A DNA stretch of 64,000 nt from Sipunculus nudus (Eukaryota > Annelida > Sipuncula > Golfingiida > Sipunculidae), in assembly GCA_026874595.1 (NCBI GenBank), contig CM049313.1, forward strand, positions 56,995,159 through 57,059,158. Direction: 5' to 3'. Shown here in pieces: positions 12,108-25,389 of the stretch. The stretch's first letter is position 1. The number at the start of each line of letters is the position of its first letter. The position numbers and the translations under genes were made by a program. Below the pieces are notes generated by a model. That model was not told the DNA's origin. It made no database searches and saw nothing but the letters and a program-made list of their open reading frames with translations.

Positions 12108-12266
12108 GGCTTTTATGGACACGTCTATCTGGGCATCCTGGAAGATGGCTTAACTCAGAGGAAAGTCGCCATCAAGAGTCTGAAGAAAGACTTTGCTGAA
12201 CAGTGCGATGAGCTGAAGGCCGAGATGGCCATCATGACCAAACTGAAGCATGACAACATTGTCCAG
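12108..12266 (+). CDS. Tyrosine kinase N-lobe exon
   Basis: This exon of 159 bases encodes exactly 53 residues, with phase 0 at both ends. It opens with the rest of the glycine loop (GFYGHVYLG), then the VAIK motif (VAIKSLK; the Lys binds ATP phosphates), then helix C (CDELKAEMAIM, with Glu in the expected place for the Lys-Glu salt bridge) and ends at HDNIVQ before the beta-4 strand. The acceptor is tttgactgtag and the donor gtatga at 12267. Order, spacing and motifs agree with the N-lobe of cytoplasmic tyrosine kinases; helix C resembles the DELxAE pattern of Syk/ZAP-70. A longer frame that overlaps it (11936-12199) is a shadow in the wrong phase. Confidence 0.92.
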
Positions 12267-12329
12267 GTATGAGCTACACATCATACGCTCCCTACTCAGG
12301 TGTCTTGTTACTTAACGTTTTTTCCCCGC

Positions 12330-12645
12330 AGTCAACGTGAATCAAAGTCAGGAGATAGTGAGTTCAGATCTGAGCCTAGGAGTGGTGAGACTTTTCAGGG
12401 TCCATCGTCAGCACTCTGCAGGCTTATTTGGGAGACTGTATCTCATAATTGTGTTTTGTTTACAAATGATGCGTGCTAAGGGGGTCCCCCAGTGTTACAA
12501 AGTTAGGACCTGCAGAGCCTGGTTCACGCCAGCTGATCATGTATATCAACCCTTTCATGAAGTCAAAACTGGAATGGAATTCTGCAGATGCAAATATTAC
12601 CTTGTTAAGTCAGCATTAAAAATGGAGACGGTTACCTCCACAAAA
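12330..12645 (+). mobile_element. tRNA-derived SINE, degenerate 5'-truncated copy
   Basis: The segment shares 'gcgtgctaa', 'gcaggctta..ggagactgt' and, most clearly, 12560-12645 ('actggaatggaattctgca', 'aaaaatggagacggttacc') with the reverse complement of the full-length SINE at 50365-50771. The tRNA-like head is not recognisable. It sits in the intron just after the N-lobe exon. Confidence 0.55.
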
Positions 12646-12707
12646 AAATATTATACTCCATTCCACCACCCCTGTCTACCTGATTTTTTCATAATTTTTA
12701 GCTATCC

Positions 12708-12984
12708 TGTGAGCTTATGCCTAGGTGTGGCAGTGTCTGGCGTCAGTAACTTAACCCATACTTTCTCAAAACAGCAGAAACATCACCAAATATCATGCAA
12801 AAATCAGTGATCTAAGATGTTTTAAGATTTTGCCTTTGCTATCTGCATTTACTCGGATTTTATAGGTAAAAGCTAAAAACCTTTAAACATTCTCTACTCT
12901 GAACCTGTTCAGCCATATTGTCCAATATTTCACAGAAATAATCCTCAGAACAATCTTTCTCAAGTTTGATCAATTGGTTCATAT
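12708..12984 (+). mobile_element. Family C repeat, copy 3, 5' part
   Basis: It starts 'gtgagcttatgcctaggtgtgg' and runs through 'acttaacccatactttctc' to 'tcaattggttcatat'. It is broken by the hAT-like element at 12985 and resumes after 15339. Confidence 0.6.
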
Positions 12985-15339
12985 TAGTGTTGGGAGTCGG
13001 TTCCTTTATCATAATCAATCATTGGTTTGAACAAACCGACTGATGATCAATTATTAATCGGTTCAGACAAATATATGCAATTATCAAAGATTATACAATT
13101 ATCTGTGAAACTGTACCTGCGTTTTCCCAGCAGGTATTCTCCTCTTGCGCACGAGTGTAACAATGCTTCCACGTATAAAGACACAGTCTAATTTTAAGGA
13201 TCAAATTTGACGATCTGCAGCGTCTTGTAATATCTTTCATAATGCAATTTAAGAGCATCTAAGAATGTTAGGCCTATAAAGGGGCTGTTTTTCTAGCACA
13301 TGAAGGCAGATTTTACGGGCCCAGGTGCACTTGGGGGCAGATCATACCAAAAAAAAATTGCAGACTAGTCCAAAAAAAATTTCAGGTGAAATCCAAATAC
13401 TCGACTGGCCAGGTCAGCCCTAACAACGAATTTTTAAAGGACGGCCAAAAACAGGGGCACCTGGTATCACTTAAATAGATTATTTCTAAGAGAATTTCGC
13501 AAAATTGGCATAGACCGGGAGAATTAAGGAGTATTTTAACGCCTTTCCACCCATATTTTGCAATGTACATTTCATTAGAAAATTCTCCGCTAATTATGCA
13601 GCTGCCTGCGAGTTTACAGATAACTAGAATACGGGTAGTCGACAAGCGACTACGTGTATCCGCCTAAATCAGAGTGGAACGGGTGAAGTGAGGCATGGAT
13701 TGAGTGGCAAGGGGGAATAGAGTGTTGCATATTAGCATGGATGTCTGCAGCCAAATTGTGTATGTAGGTTGCCCCCCCTACCACAAAATCCAGAAAGCCG
13801 TCCAAGTTGTATACATATGCAAAATTTAAGGCAGATAAGTCAAACCACTACATGTATATGAGTGATTTTAGCCCGTGGCAGACAAACAGATGGACGCTGA
13901 GCAAAAATGGTTGCAGGTGAGGCCACCAGTTTTGCATATGATAAAGAGCTATGTGAGAACTATACACATGCAAAACTTTGGCCCAATCGGTCAAACGGTT
14001 CCCAAGATATGAGCTTGGATGTCTGCTGCATAAACTAGAATGCAGGTGGCGCCACCTGTCATAAAATCAAGAGAACTGTCGGGGATGTATAAACCTGCAA
14101 AATTTTAGGCAGATATGTCAAACCACTGCCGAGATATGAGTGATTTGATCCCATGGCAGACAAACAGACAGGAGCTGTGCAAAAATGGCTGCAGGTGGGG
14201 CCACCAGTTTTGCGTATGATGAAGAGCTATGTGAGATCTATACACATGCAAAATTTTGGCCCAATCAGTTTAACGGTTCCCGAGATATGAGCTTGGATGT
14301 CTGCAGCGTAAACGTGAATGTAGGTGGCACCACCTGTCATAAAATTAGAAAAGCTATCCAGGATGTATACGCATGCCGAATTTCAGGTGAATGAGTCAAG
14401 TCACTGCAGAGATATGAGTGATTTTAACCCAAGGCAGACGAACAGATGGACACTGTGCAAACATGGTTGCAGGTGGCGCCACCATTTTTTGTGTATGTTA
14501 TAAAGCTCTCCAAGGGCTACATTTGTGCAAAAAAATTTTCCTGATCGGTCAAACGGTTCCCGAGATATGAGCTTGGATGTCTGCAGCGTAAACGTGAATG
14601 TAGGTGGCGCCACCTGTCATAAAATCAGAAAAGCTATCCAGGATGTTTACGCATGCCGAATTTCAGGTGAATTAGTCTAGTCACTGCAGAGATATGAGTG
14701 ATTTTAACCCAAGGCAGACGAACAGATGGACACTGTGCAAACATGGTTGCAGGTGGCGCCACCATTTTTTGTGTATATTATGAAGCTCTCCAAGGGCTAC
14801 ATTTGTGCAAAAAAATTTTCCTGATCGGTCAAACGGTTCCCGAGATATGTGGGTTTATGTGTGTAAACAGACGCACAAACGGACGCAGAGCACAGAGGAA
14901 AGGTCAGAGGTCAAAACAAAATCGGGGCGCAGCAGTTCACATGTGACCCGAACATAATCCCGGGTTTCGTAAAATTCCGCCCAGCTGTTATGGAGGAGTT
15001 CTCCGGACACCTACGCCGCTGCCGCCGCGGCGGCGTGCAGCTGAAAACATAGTATCCGCAAAACTCTGTTTTGGCGGATACAATAAGTCCTCCATTCTCG
15101 CATCTACTGTGTCATACTCAGTTACATACAGAAGTCATTTTGGAACACAGACTCATTATATGAAGTGCGCAATGTGGTAAAAAATGGAAGAATCATTTTT
15201 GCTTATAACATAAAGGCATTCTGGAAAGAAAACAATCATTATTATGATGAAATCGATAGTTGACTTTGGTGATTGAGCGCTTGAAAGTGACAGCAAACCG
15301 ACTGACTTTTGATAAAACTCAATGATCGGCCCATCACTA
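12985..15339. mobile_element. hAT-like MITE carrying a pearl-like HINE
   Basis: The termini are TAGTGTTGGGAGTCGG on the left and the inverse of TAGTGATGGGCCGAT on the right. They are flanked by the 8-base duplications GTTCATAT (12977-12984) and GTTCATTT (15340-15347), one mismatch. An 8-base duplication and TAGNG ends are the known hallmarks of hAT elements. Removing the nested pearl-like element leaves about 0.9 kb. No transposase frame is visible. The host family C sequence reads on through the duplication. Confidence 0.7.
13624..15082 (-). mobile_element. Pearl-like HINE (family P), copy 2, near complete
   Basis: On the minus strand the 5' end is the palindrome GTATCCGCCAAAAC-aga-GTTTTGCGGATAC (15052-15081), then a GC-rich 'cgccgccgcggcggcg' segment. 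The tandem core of about 138-base monomers spans roughly 13740-14870 and has 'ggtggcgccacctgtcat' boxes. The 3' hairpin GTAGTC / GACTAC lies at 13635-13653 and CTAG at 13624-13627, followed on the minus strand by T. This is the best template for the family in the window. Confidence 0.78.
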
Positions 15340-16421
15340 GTTCATTTTTGGTGATTTTTGGCCGAGTCAAACAAAGCTGAACTTAGTCATTTTGCCAAAG
15401 AAGCATACTAAAATAACAACCTCAGAAACAGCTGGAGCTATCAGTTCACTCAGTGCAAAAAAAATCATTCATTTAAAAAGCCAGCAGATTTTGCTTATTT
15501 TTTTGCTATCTGCATTTACTAAGATTTTATAGGGAAAAGCTAAAAAAACCTTCAAATATCTTTTTCTCCCAAACCTGTTCAGCCAAATTGTCCAATGTTT
15601 CACAGAAATAATCCCTGGAACAGTCTCTCTCAAGTTGGTTCAAATGGTTCATGTTTGGTGATTTTTGGTCCAGTTACAGGAAGCTGAATTTAGTCATATT
15701 GCTAAAAAAAAGGATGGTCCAGTTACAGGAAGCTGAATTTAGTCATATTGCTAAAAAAAAAAGGATGCTAAAATTACAATCTCAGAAATGACTGGAACTA
15801 TCATCACCACATTTTATGCAAATGTTGGTCACATGAGTTATATTTGAAATTAAAGTATTGGTGGCTCAACCTACTAATTAACCTTTCTTGTACAGGGGTC
15901 TTTGGTCATCAGAACATTAACGCATTAGTTCTATGAAAAACAGGAGTTAGGATTCCTAAATTTTTATACAAAAATCAGTCCCATATCAAATGTTGTTTGA
16001 TTGAGCTCTATGTGGAGTCATCTGCATCGACTTACATTTATGTAGAAAAAGCTAAAAAAGCTTAAAAAAATTTTCTTCTCCAAAATCATTGAGCCAAATT
16101 GTTCAGTATTTCACAGAAATGATCCCAGAAATGAGCTCTCTCAGGTTTGTTCAAATGGTTTTGGGTTCGATGAATTTTGGTCAAGTTACAGGAATTTGAA
16201 CTTTGTCATTTGGCCAAGTAAGCTTACTAACATAACAATCACATAAACAACAGAGCTAGCAATGTTTTGTGCAAATATTTGTCACATGACTCATATTTTA
16301 AATTGTGCTTTTGTGGTGCCACCTACAAGGACCTTTTTTTACGGACATAAACTCATAATTCAAGGCCGTTTCAGCAAAACAAATGTTTTATGATGAGACT
16401 GTCAAGCTGAATGGTTTTATT
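15340..16421 (+). mobile_element. Family C repeat, copy 3, continuation
   Basis: After the 8-base duplication the sequence returns to family C text ('ggtgatttttggccgagt'). It includes a local duplication of about 50 bases at 15667-15770 ('gtccagttacaggaagctga' twice). It ends where a family B element begins. Confidence 0.55.
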
Positions 16422-16766
16422 AGCTCAGCTGACTATAAGTCATCTTAGCTATAGTCGTGGTCCATTGTCCATCGTCCGTCCGTCCGTAGATGTGGCACGT
16501 TTTGAAACCATAAGACATAGTAATCTAAAATTTGGCATAATGTTAGATGTCACCAAGATCTCCTACCAAGCCGAAAACTGGGTCTTTGCGACTTCGTTCC
16601 TTTGAGAAATTAAAGAAAAACCTCAATTTTTTATGAAAAACCTATTTTCAAACTTCAGGACTGCCTTATATCAAAACCACTCATCTGTTTTTCCTCATAT
16701 TTACCATAATATTCCCCTATATAGTTTCTATGCACATGCCAGAAATTATGTCTGTATTATATAATT
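16422..16766 (+). mobile_element. Family B HINE, 5' fragment
   Basis: It begins with the 5' stem AGCTCAG..(C)TTAGCT, then 'atagtcgtggtccattgtcc' and a CCGTCCGT run. It stops at 'tattatataatt', the point where the next B copy starts. Either the next copy inserted into it or the two were joined by partial duplication. Confidence 0.65.
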
Positions 16767-19204
16767 AGCTCAGCTGACTATAAGTCATCTGAGCTATAGT
16801 CATGGTCCATTGTCTGTCGTCCGTCCGTCTGTCTGTCCGTCCGTCCGTCTGTCCGTCTGGATGTCCCTCCGTAAGACTGGCACGTTTCGACACCGTTGGA
16901 CCTACGAATCTGAATTTCGGCATACTGTTAGATGTCCCCATAATCTCCTACTATGCCAAAAATTGGGTCAATAGGACTTCGTTCCCCTGAGAGATTAAGG
17001 AAAAACCTCAATTTTTTATTAAAAATCTATTTTCACACTTCAGGACTGCCTAAAATCAAAACCACTCATCTGGTTTTCTTCATATTTACCATAAATATTC
17101 CTCTATATAGTTCCTATGTACATGCCAGATATTAAGTCAGTCTTATATAATTTAAAAAAGTTATGGGCCCAAACATAATGGACTTTGTAAAAAAATCAGG
17201 AAGATATTTGGTCACTTAAGACCAAAAGTGTTAAAGGTAGGGACATTTTTCCAGTAATACAACTTATATTAATCAAAATTTAATTGTATACCAAAAATTA
17301 GATCAAAATTTGTTAAATTTTTTTAAATATTGGCAAAAATATAAAATTGGTACCTTAAATTTTGCCCAACTTTGGCCATGGCACGTTTTTTTCCTGTAAG
17401 TAATGTGGATTTAATTTTCACACCATGTATACATAAGGATTTAATCTGTTAAAATCTGAAATTTAAAAATAAAAGCTGCAAAATTAGGCTAGTTATTTTT
17501 TTGGAGCTTCTTGTTGTATTCCCATACATTGTCAAGCAGTCCACTTTGATGACTGTAGGTCATTCAGTGCACATGGCTATGCTCCCCAGGCTGTTGGCAT
17601 AATTTTAGATGTCCCTAAAATCTCCTACCATACCGAAAATTGGGTCATTAGGACTTCGTTCCTTCGAGATATAAAGGAAAAAAACTCTGTTTTCCATAAA
17701 AAAAGCCATTGTTCCACTTCAGGGCTGCCTAATATCAGAACCACTGATCTGTTTTTGATCGTATTTAGTATTCACATTCTTTCATACATTTTCTATGAAC
17801 ATACAAAAAATTAGGTCAGTATTGGGTATTATTTTGAAGTTATGGGCAAAACATAATGCAATTTGTTAAAAAATCAGGAAATATATTTACTCACCTAACA
17901 TGAGAATTGCTGAACCTAGAGACTTTTTTTTCAGGAATATAACTATTTAATCTAGATTCAATTGTTTACCCAAAATTAGATCTGAATTTTGCTAATTTTT
18001 CTAGTTATTAGCATAAATAAAAAATCAATACCTTAAATTTTGTCCAACTTTGGCACTGTTGATTTAATTTTCACAGCATATATACATAATGATTTAATCT
18101 TTTAAAATCTGAAATTTCAAAGAAATTGATTGGAAAGAATAGCTTTTATTCATGTTTTCATACAACATGTCAAGTGTTGTTTACATCTAATCCACCTAGT
18201 AGTACAGCCTTCACTTGCATTATGTAACCCACCCCAGGCAGCTTGCCTTGGCCCAGCTTGGCCACTACTAGCAGGCTTCCCCTCTGCCCTGCACTCCCCC
18301 CCCCCCCAGCTGGTGCATAAACTAGATGAATGTTATTATTTTCTGTATGTGATTCATTCTTATTCTAGGCTATGCTACATTTTAGATTTTGTATTGTACC
18401 ACCAGGGTTACAATGATTAAAGTGTACATTTAATTGTGTCCACAAAGTGGTGTATTGCTATGAAAGTGTGGATGTTCATGAGATTAGTAATTCCTTACTT
18501 CAGAGGAGTAAAAACTTCACCAGGTGTGAAATTGACTATTAATTTCAGTAATTAATTAAAACTGGGATAGTAATTAGCACAATGATATTGTTTGTTTCTC
18601 ATTCAACCAACAGTGTGTATACTTTATTTGAAAAGATGTTTTATTTTATCAAATTTACTGAATCTTTTATTTTATTTTGGTGAATAAAATTAAGCAGGTA
18701 CTGAAAACTCCAATGTGCAAAACTTTTTAATAGTGATTCAAGGAATATTCTTGTAGATGCCATGTTGTGGCATTATTTTCTTTTAAATTCAGTTTAAACA
18801 TTTATGATTTAAAAATAATTAAATATATGTGTATGCATAATATGACCCAATATGAGCTACACTCTGGATATATGATGATTGCAACTTTTGCAACAATTCT
18901 AATATTTTAACTTATAGTTTCAGTTTTTTACTCTGTATATATAATGATTGCAACTTTTGCAACAATTCTAATATTTTAACTTATATTTTCAGGTTTTTTT
19001 ATTTAAAATTTATAAAACCTGTAAATAAAAAAATGATTCAGATAAAAACTTCTTAATGGAAAAAGTGGATATGCTTAAAAAAATAGGCTTATATATAAAC
19101 TTAAATGCATTATTCCCTTGAAAGTGAAATAAAGGTATTAGTCCATTCTGTCCACTTGCCTGTCCATCTGTAAATTTTAAAATTAATAAATTTTTATTGG
19201 TTTT
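16767..19204 (+). mobile_element. Family B HINE, long copy (left part)
   Basis: The 5' stem-loop AGCTCAG...CTGAGCT (16767-16795) is followed by 'atagtcatggtccattgtc' and a run of CCGT/CTGT. Core units beginning 'ggcatantgttagatgtccc' and ending near 'ttcacagcatgtatacata' repeat about every 0.6-0.7 kb. The part at 18120-18570 matches 53300-53735 closely. The copy is interrupted at 19204/19206 ('attggttttt') and appears to resume at 33249 ('taataacaaattaaagac'), by comparison with the unbroken junction at 59085. Confidence 0.6.
16820..16862. repeat. TCCG/TCTG microsatellite
   Basis: A degenerate (CCGT)n/(CTGT)n run follows the 5' stem-loop of family B. Equivalent runs sit at 19266-19313, 36415-36462, 46540-46590, 52680-52713 and 57524-57562, always just inside a 5' terminal palindrome. 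Confidence 0.85.
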
Positions 19205-21524
19205 TAGCTTAGCTGACTTTCAGTCATGCTGGGCTATAGTGATGGGTCTTTGTCCGGCTTCCTTCCGTCTGTCCGTCCGTCCGGCTGGCCATCCGGCCAG
19301 CCGTCCGTCCGTTAGCAGGGCACAAATCGTAACCGTAGGGGCTAGGGCCATGAACCCTATGCAGTCTTAGAGGTTCTAAAAAGATCTCCTTGCAAACCTG
19401 AAATTAGGTCACTGCGACCTATATTCTCGAAGTTATGGGGTGTGTTTGCACCCCCCAGAAATACATCTTTTAGCCAAAATTTTCATCCAAAACCTTCCAT
19501 CTTTCACATACAGCTCACCTACCAACAGGGGAAGAACCATAATTATTTTGAGGTCACAAGGTCAAAGGTCAAGGTCCAGAACCAAATTCTTTGAAAAGCC
19601 TCAGGATGCATTTTAAGCCAAACCTTTCATCCCAATTCTTTGATCTTTCACATATAGCTCACCTACTAAGTGGGAGAAGAATCCTATAGATGTTGAGGTC
19701 ACAAGGTCAAAGGTCAGGGTCACAGGATCCACTTCTTTGAAAAGGTTGTGGACACATTTCAAGCTAGACCTTTCATTTCAAACCTTTCAGCACTGATATC
19801 GCTTCTCTGCCAACAGGGGAAAAGACCTGTTGATTTTGAGGTCAAAGGTCAAGTTCACAGCACCCTCTTCTTGGGTGGAGTCATTTTAAGGCAAACTTTT
19901 CAATCTATACTTTCCATCTGTCATATATGGCTTGCCTACCAATAGGAGAAGAAGCCTATTGATGTTGAGTTCAAAAGGTCAAAGGTCAAGGTCACAATAT
20001 TGTTCTAAATGCTTGTGAACATATTTCAAGTGAAACTGTTCAACCCAAACCTTCAGTCTTTCACATATGCCACATCTATGCATCACTGAATTTGATTCAA
20101 ACTTCATATTTATGGGTCTTTTTGCATGAAGAAATAACTATTTGATTTTGAGGTCAGCTGGTCAGGAGGTTAAAGGTTGCAGGTCTAAGTTATTCACTCA
20201 TTGGTTGCCAAGTAATTACACCCGGCCAGATGTAAGTGGTAAGTAGTTACCCATCATTTAGAAAGAATCCAGTTGATATGTGGGCAAAAGGCCAAGGTCA
20301 TAGGCCAGGGATGTTCACAATAACTTATTTTGTAGACCATCTCTATTTTTCATGTTTTCTTGTATATATAACCATGGCACTCACAACTGGTACAACTCAC
20401 TATGTGCCCATAATTGTCAGTGACACTTGTGATATATGACTCCCTTTTGTATCAGCTCATGGAGTGATAAGGATATATCATTAGTGCATAACAAAAACAC
20501 TGTTGCCGGAATGCTATAGCCAGGCATTAAGACTATGAGAGTTAAGTGTTAAGGTTTAGCTACTGATTTATAAAATGATGGGAACTTTTTGCAGTTTATA
20601 TCATGGAATCATAGCAATAAACTTAGTTTTCTAGATATCTGAATATTATTATACAAATCATCAGATATTCCAGCAAGTGTTTCTTCTGATAATATGTGGG
20701 TCTTTACTAGGATTTAGGATGGCTTTATTTGATTACAAGATTCTTAGTGATGCTTTCTGCATTTCTTTTCTTTTAGGTTTTGCAGTTTACCTACCCTGCT
20801 GACCCCATTGAATAGCAAGCTGATAATTAAAACAAATTGGACTTGCACTTTTTACATTTGCATGTTCATAAATCTGATATGAGAGCTCTCCAACCTGATC
20901 ATGCCTTTTGAATTGTTTTGGACATTCATAACTGTTACATTCTTTGAAGCAATTGCTACAAGTTTAGTGTCTTATTGGAGGATGTGTGATATCAAATGTC
21001 AGACTTGTCAGAAAACCATTATGTCTGCCAGGTAGCCATTTTAGAAATCCTTTTGCCAGGGCAGTTTCTGTGATTTTTTTATGATGTTTGGTCCCTTTTA
21101 GAGGATGTTTGTTGTTCAATTTCCAACCTGTCAGAAATCCAATATGGCCACCAGGAAGCCATCTTTAAATTCCTTTAGAACATATTATCTCAAGAACTAT
21201 TAAAGTGAATGCAGTGGGATGTATATTAATGTTATCTTGCATTGGGTCAAAGATTTCTTAATAAATATAACCATCATTTATGAAAGCTCAGTACAGTTGA
21301 CTTGTATTGAATAAAAATTAATATGGAAGCACCAGTTTCACAATAATTCTTGCATGGATTTCCTTGATCTTTTGCTATATTTTGATCTTAAATGTGGCCT
21401 GTGTGGTATTCCTTTTGAGACTGACAGGTATCGAGCAAGCTGTGGGATTAGTTCCTGATAGCTCAACAACCATACATTTTGCCTCAGACCATCATTGTAT
21501 CCCCAGACAAAGTCAGGGTACTAT

Positions 21525-21880
21525 CACTATGAGAACTGGGCTATCACAAAGGGAAGGTCTGTGACCGTTTTCATCACTCCTGGTCACTGCCACGCAACAG
21601 GTAATTAGCAGTGATGGGGAGTGACTAAACTGTTCACAGACTATCACTGTGTGACCAGCAGTGATAGTTGAGCAGCCCTGGGGATCAGTTGAAGGGGTGC
21701 AACTAATTGATAATTTGCTGAGTGACCAGAGTGACTGGCAGTGATGCTGAGTGAACATGGTTACTCCACCAGACACTAGCTTGATGAGAGGTGATAATGA
21801 CTGTGACCACCAGTGATCCTTGTTGGTGGGTGATTGACAGGTAGTGACCAAGAGTGACCAGGAGTGACTCTGAGTGATGA
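21525..21880 (+). repeat. Left terminal inverted repeat of the CACTA-type element
   Basis: It is nearly the exact reverse complement of 30876-31229. It contains repeated 'gtgaccag(g/c)agtga' motifs. Reading frames predicted in it appear on both arms for that reason only. Confidence 0.85.
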
Positions 21881-22659
21881 AGCTCCCTACTAAGTTAACC
21901 TTTGCACTCACTGCTTATGGATGCACAAATTAACTTAATAAAACTGTGAATTTTCGGCAAATGTCAACTTAATACATGTACAACAAATATAACTGACATT
22001 TCCTTAATGCACACCTTTGTTCATGGGGCTGTTTTCAGGATTTCTGAATGACCAACTGATCCAACTAAGGACAAGTATCTATGTTATGTTTTTTCTAGCA
22101 TAAATGGTCTGATTATCAAATAAAAAAAAAACAGGAAGCATTGTACTGAAAAAAAATCTCCTCAGTAAAATTACCTTCAGAGAGTAATATACATTAATGT
22201 AAGGCACTTTGTAGAATTTTATTCTCTTCAACTCAATGGTACAAGCATGTAATGTGATCATTGTATTCAGGAAGCTTGGTTAGCCTATTTTTGTTAATTA
22301 TAACAATTCTTAAACATTTACAAAAAAATCAGGTGACCAATTGATACAAATGTGAAGACATTTTATTCAGAGAGATAAACTGAATTTATAATTATCTCAT
22401 CCTGATACTAGTATTTTGAAGGTTATGAAATGTTACATGTTACCTATAACACATCATAGGAATAACTGGGATAAATTCAATAACTAAAGAAAGTTTTATA
22501 TCTTTGTTATTTAAGAAAATTTAAAAATTCTTTTACAGCTATGGAAATGGTAATTATTATAAATGTAACTTTCTGGTATGGGAAGCACTTGTATTGTCTA
22601 GTTACACATGCATGCACACTCATTTGATATAATGTTGTGTGTCATTTACATCTAATACT

Positions 22660-23560
22660 TATAAAAGGAATTCAGTTCACGTTTGTTCGCAATGTTCTCT
22701 AAAACCGCGCTGTGTACAATATTGTGCCATACATCATTTTAAAGGTTATTATCCCCGCAGTGACATAGGCGATATGAAAATAAATAATTTTTAATATACA
22801 TATAATTTTGAGTGATTTTTCCGTTTTTTTACCGAGCACAGCCCAACTACCTTTGGCAATCCCAGGGATGCGTGCATCGTGGTCACTTGACCTCTAACAC
22901 TAAGGACCATTGTTCATATGAATAACGCTTGCTTTCAATAAGGGATTTGACCCACGTGCGTGGTCAATAAAAGAGAAAAACATGTGTTTCTCGCTTTATG
23001 AAATGGAGAGTTCAACCCAGGAGGATTAATGACAAAACCTAATTCAAGGTCCCAATTTCAGGAACAGGCGTGGGGTTGGGTGGGGTGGAGTGGTGTCTGG
23101 TGTTTCAGGCTTCAAAATTTGTCTGATACGATGAAAAAAAAACATTGCGGCGGCTGAAAATGGGATACGGAACCTCTGCATGGAGTCCCATTTGGTCCGC
23201 TTCTGCTACTTGGGAGTTCTGCACATTTCTGTTTCTTTCTTCAGGAACACTTCCTTGTGACGTACATTTAATAAATCATTCATGTGTTCCTCACATCAAC
23301 CTAATCTTTATGCATCCAACGATAGAATCCAGTCAAATATCATCAAAAACCTGAATGTCCCCACGTCTCATTCTGGTTCGCCATGTCAACAACATCACTG
23401 GCCAGGTCATCAAGGTAAACATACCAGGGTATAAATTTCTTGCCACAAGGACAGAACCACAAAATAAATGTTAAAAATATCAGAGCGACTGCAGGATCAC
23501 TCACGCACTGTCTCCACCAGATTATGAGTTTATACGGACGGACGGTATGATGTTAAGAAT
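22660..23560. other. Less AT-rich unassigned stretch inside the CACTA-type element
   Basis: This part differs from its AT-rich surroundings and has more CpG ('aaaaccgcgctgtg', 'gatgcgtgcatcgtgg'). It may be captured host DNA or a worn remnant of element coding sequence. A possible short exon-like segment at 23355-23403 ends in 'atcaaggtaaac', a donor-like site, but encodes nothing I recognise. Confidence 0.25.
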
Positions 23561-24825
23561 TCATGTAATTTAAAAGTAAGTGGCAAAATTAAGATACAAG
23601 CAGCTGTACATAGAAACGTTTTCTGTTCACAGAAGTGTTGTGCCTCAGAGAGGTGCGTGAGTTATTCTGCAGTCATGCCAAAATGTTTATACATATCTTA
23701 TGGAGACAGTTTCCCACTGAAAACCTATATTTTCTGTTAACTTTTAGAATAAAAAAAATGAGCCAACATTTCACATCTCAGTTAATAAATCTCCCCAACC
23801 CCGGTAATAAGCCCGGTATACCGGGTCTATCAGCTAGTTACTGATATTTCAGAATTCTGGCAACATCACTATTTAATCCTGATTGACAATATATTCATAA
23901 CACCATTTTTTTAAGATTTATTGAGCAAATGACAAAACTGTTTCAAGTTTAGTTTACAAGACACTGAACAGTGTTTATCAAGACCCCGTTGATTTAAATT
24001 GCAAGAAAACACCATCAGGCAGGTAACCTGTTAAAGAGAGTTTATAATGTTCCCTCTTCCTCACAAAACTTTTCATTCAAAGTTCAATCAGAGTGATGTT
24101 TTGAAAAAAAATTGAGAAATTTTGTACAATTAAAAATGTTTGATATCTGAAAAAAAATATATAATTTGTTGGCTTTAATATGACTAAAAAAATTCCCGTG
24201 GGTGTTTAATGGATACCAATCCAACCATCATTACTTGTAAGCACTCACTCAGATTCTCAGCCAAGGATATGTGATGCAAAATTCCACTTTCAGTCACACC
24301 TCATTTATATCATATCAGTTGATCAGGGCTGCAGTATCACTGGTGTCCAGTGCTGGCAGGCCTGAACTCTGGACCTAGTCAGCCTGAAGTTTGTGCATGC
24401 ACAGCTAAGCCAGTTTCCAGCCCTTACAGACACATGCATCTTGTGTTTGGACTGGGGCAGAATATTTTCTGGCTTGGTTCAGACTTGCGAGCAATATTTT
24501 CTTGTCTGTCTGTCTTTCAGATAAATATTCATGAAAGTTTATTGGAAACAGTTTATCACACTACATATTCCACAATTAAGGGAATTTTACAGATTTTTAG
24601 CAGTCATTTCATTCCATGACATAGTGTATCATAGTGATGGGCTGATTATCAATTATAATTGATTGCAAATTTTTGCTCATAGCTTTGTGTAGGAGAAATT
24701 AATGTGTACAACCTGAACTAGAGAAAAGTCTGCATTTACCAAAAAACTTAATTGTTAAGTTACTTTATAGAAATGTAGGTTATAGAATTATGACATTATT
24801 AGCCTGAATGTAGGGTAGTACCAGA

Positions 24826-25010
24826 TGTTTTGGACACAGACGTTTTGGACTAGGACATTTCAGACTAGGATGTTTGGGACTAGGACATTAAGGACAGGCC
24901 TTTTTGCAAGAGAGGATGTTTTGGACAGATGAAAATTATTACCATGAAGTTACCTTTTAATTATGAGTTTTAGTGTATCAGTGTACCCATATGTTTATTG
25001 GTATAATATT
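24826..25010 (+). repeat. Left inner arm with 'ggactaggac' units
   Basis: Units of about 18 bases ('gttttggactaggacattt') are repeated four to five times, then continue into AT-rich sequence. It pairs in inverted orientation with 25390-25572. Confidence 0.7.
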
Positions 25011-25389
25011 TATTTGGCTCCAACAATGGGGATTAATTGGGGATTCATTTTGTGGTATTTGTAAGCAAAAAAATACAGATTTATCCGGGCAGCTTTTGCG
25101 AGAAAGCAAACTGTAAAAACTGAGAAAAGAGTGAACCAGTGACAAGAGAATATTTTTGATGTTTAACAAAACTGTAAAAATAAAAAAAAAAACATAGAAA
25201 TGATGCCCCTATATAAATGCTTATTCTATAAAAAATCTCCATAAAAAGGTTATAAATTTTATGATGGTGTTTTTACGGATACTTATTTGATCAATATCAC
25301 ATAGGCATTATCCATTGTCCACACCTTACTAATATATGTTAATATAATGAATAAAAAATATAATGATGCACAAGTATTATTGCTCATTC

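Noticed and set aside
11936-12199. Frame overlapping the kinase N-lobe exon
   Set aside because: It is in another phase; the frame at 12108-12266 gives the kinase motifs and precise splice sites.
12337-12810. 157-residue frame
   Set aside because: It covers a degenerate SINE and the start of a family C repeat; no domain is recognisable.
18130-18420. Reading frame repeated at 53319-53510
   Set aside because: Both lie at the same place in family B repeats, run into the poly-C tract and show no domain.
19480-20170. AGGTCA repeats as nuclear receptor response elements
   Set aside because: The half-sites match, but they recur as part of a dispersed element body; nothing in the sequence shows that they act as regulatory sites here.
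21513-21911. 132-residue minus-strand frame
   Set aside because: It is the left inverted repeat of the CACTA-type element; its counterpart at 30836-31051 is the same DNA inverted and is not kept open over the full length.
23355-23403. Possible small exon ending in a gtaaac donor
   Set aside because: The encoded text shows no recognisable domain and no matching acceptor or partner exon was found.
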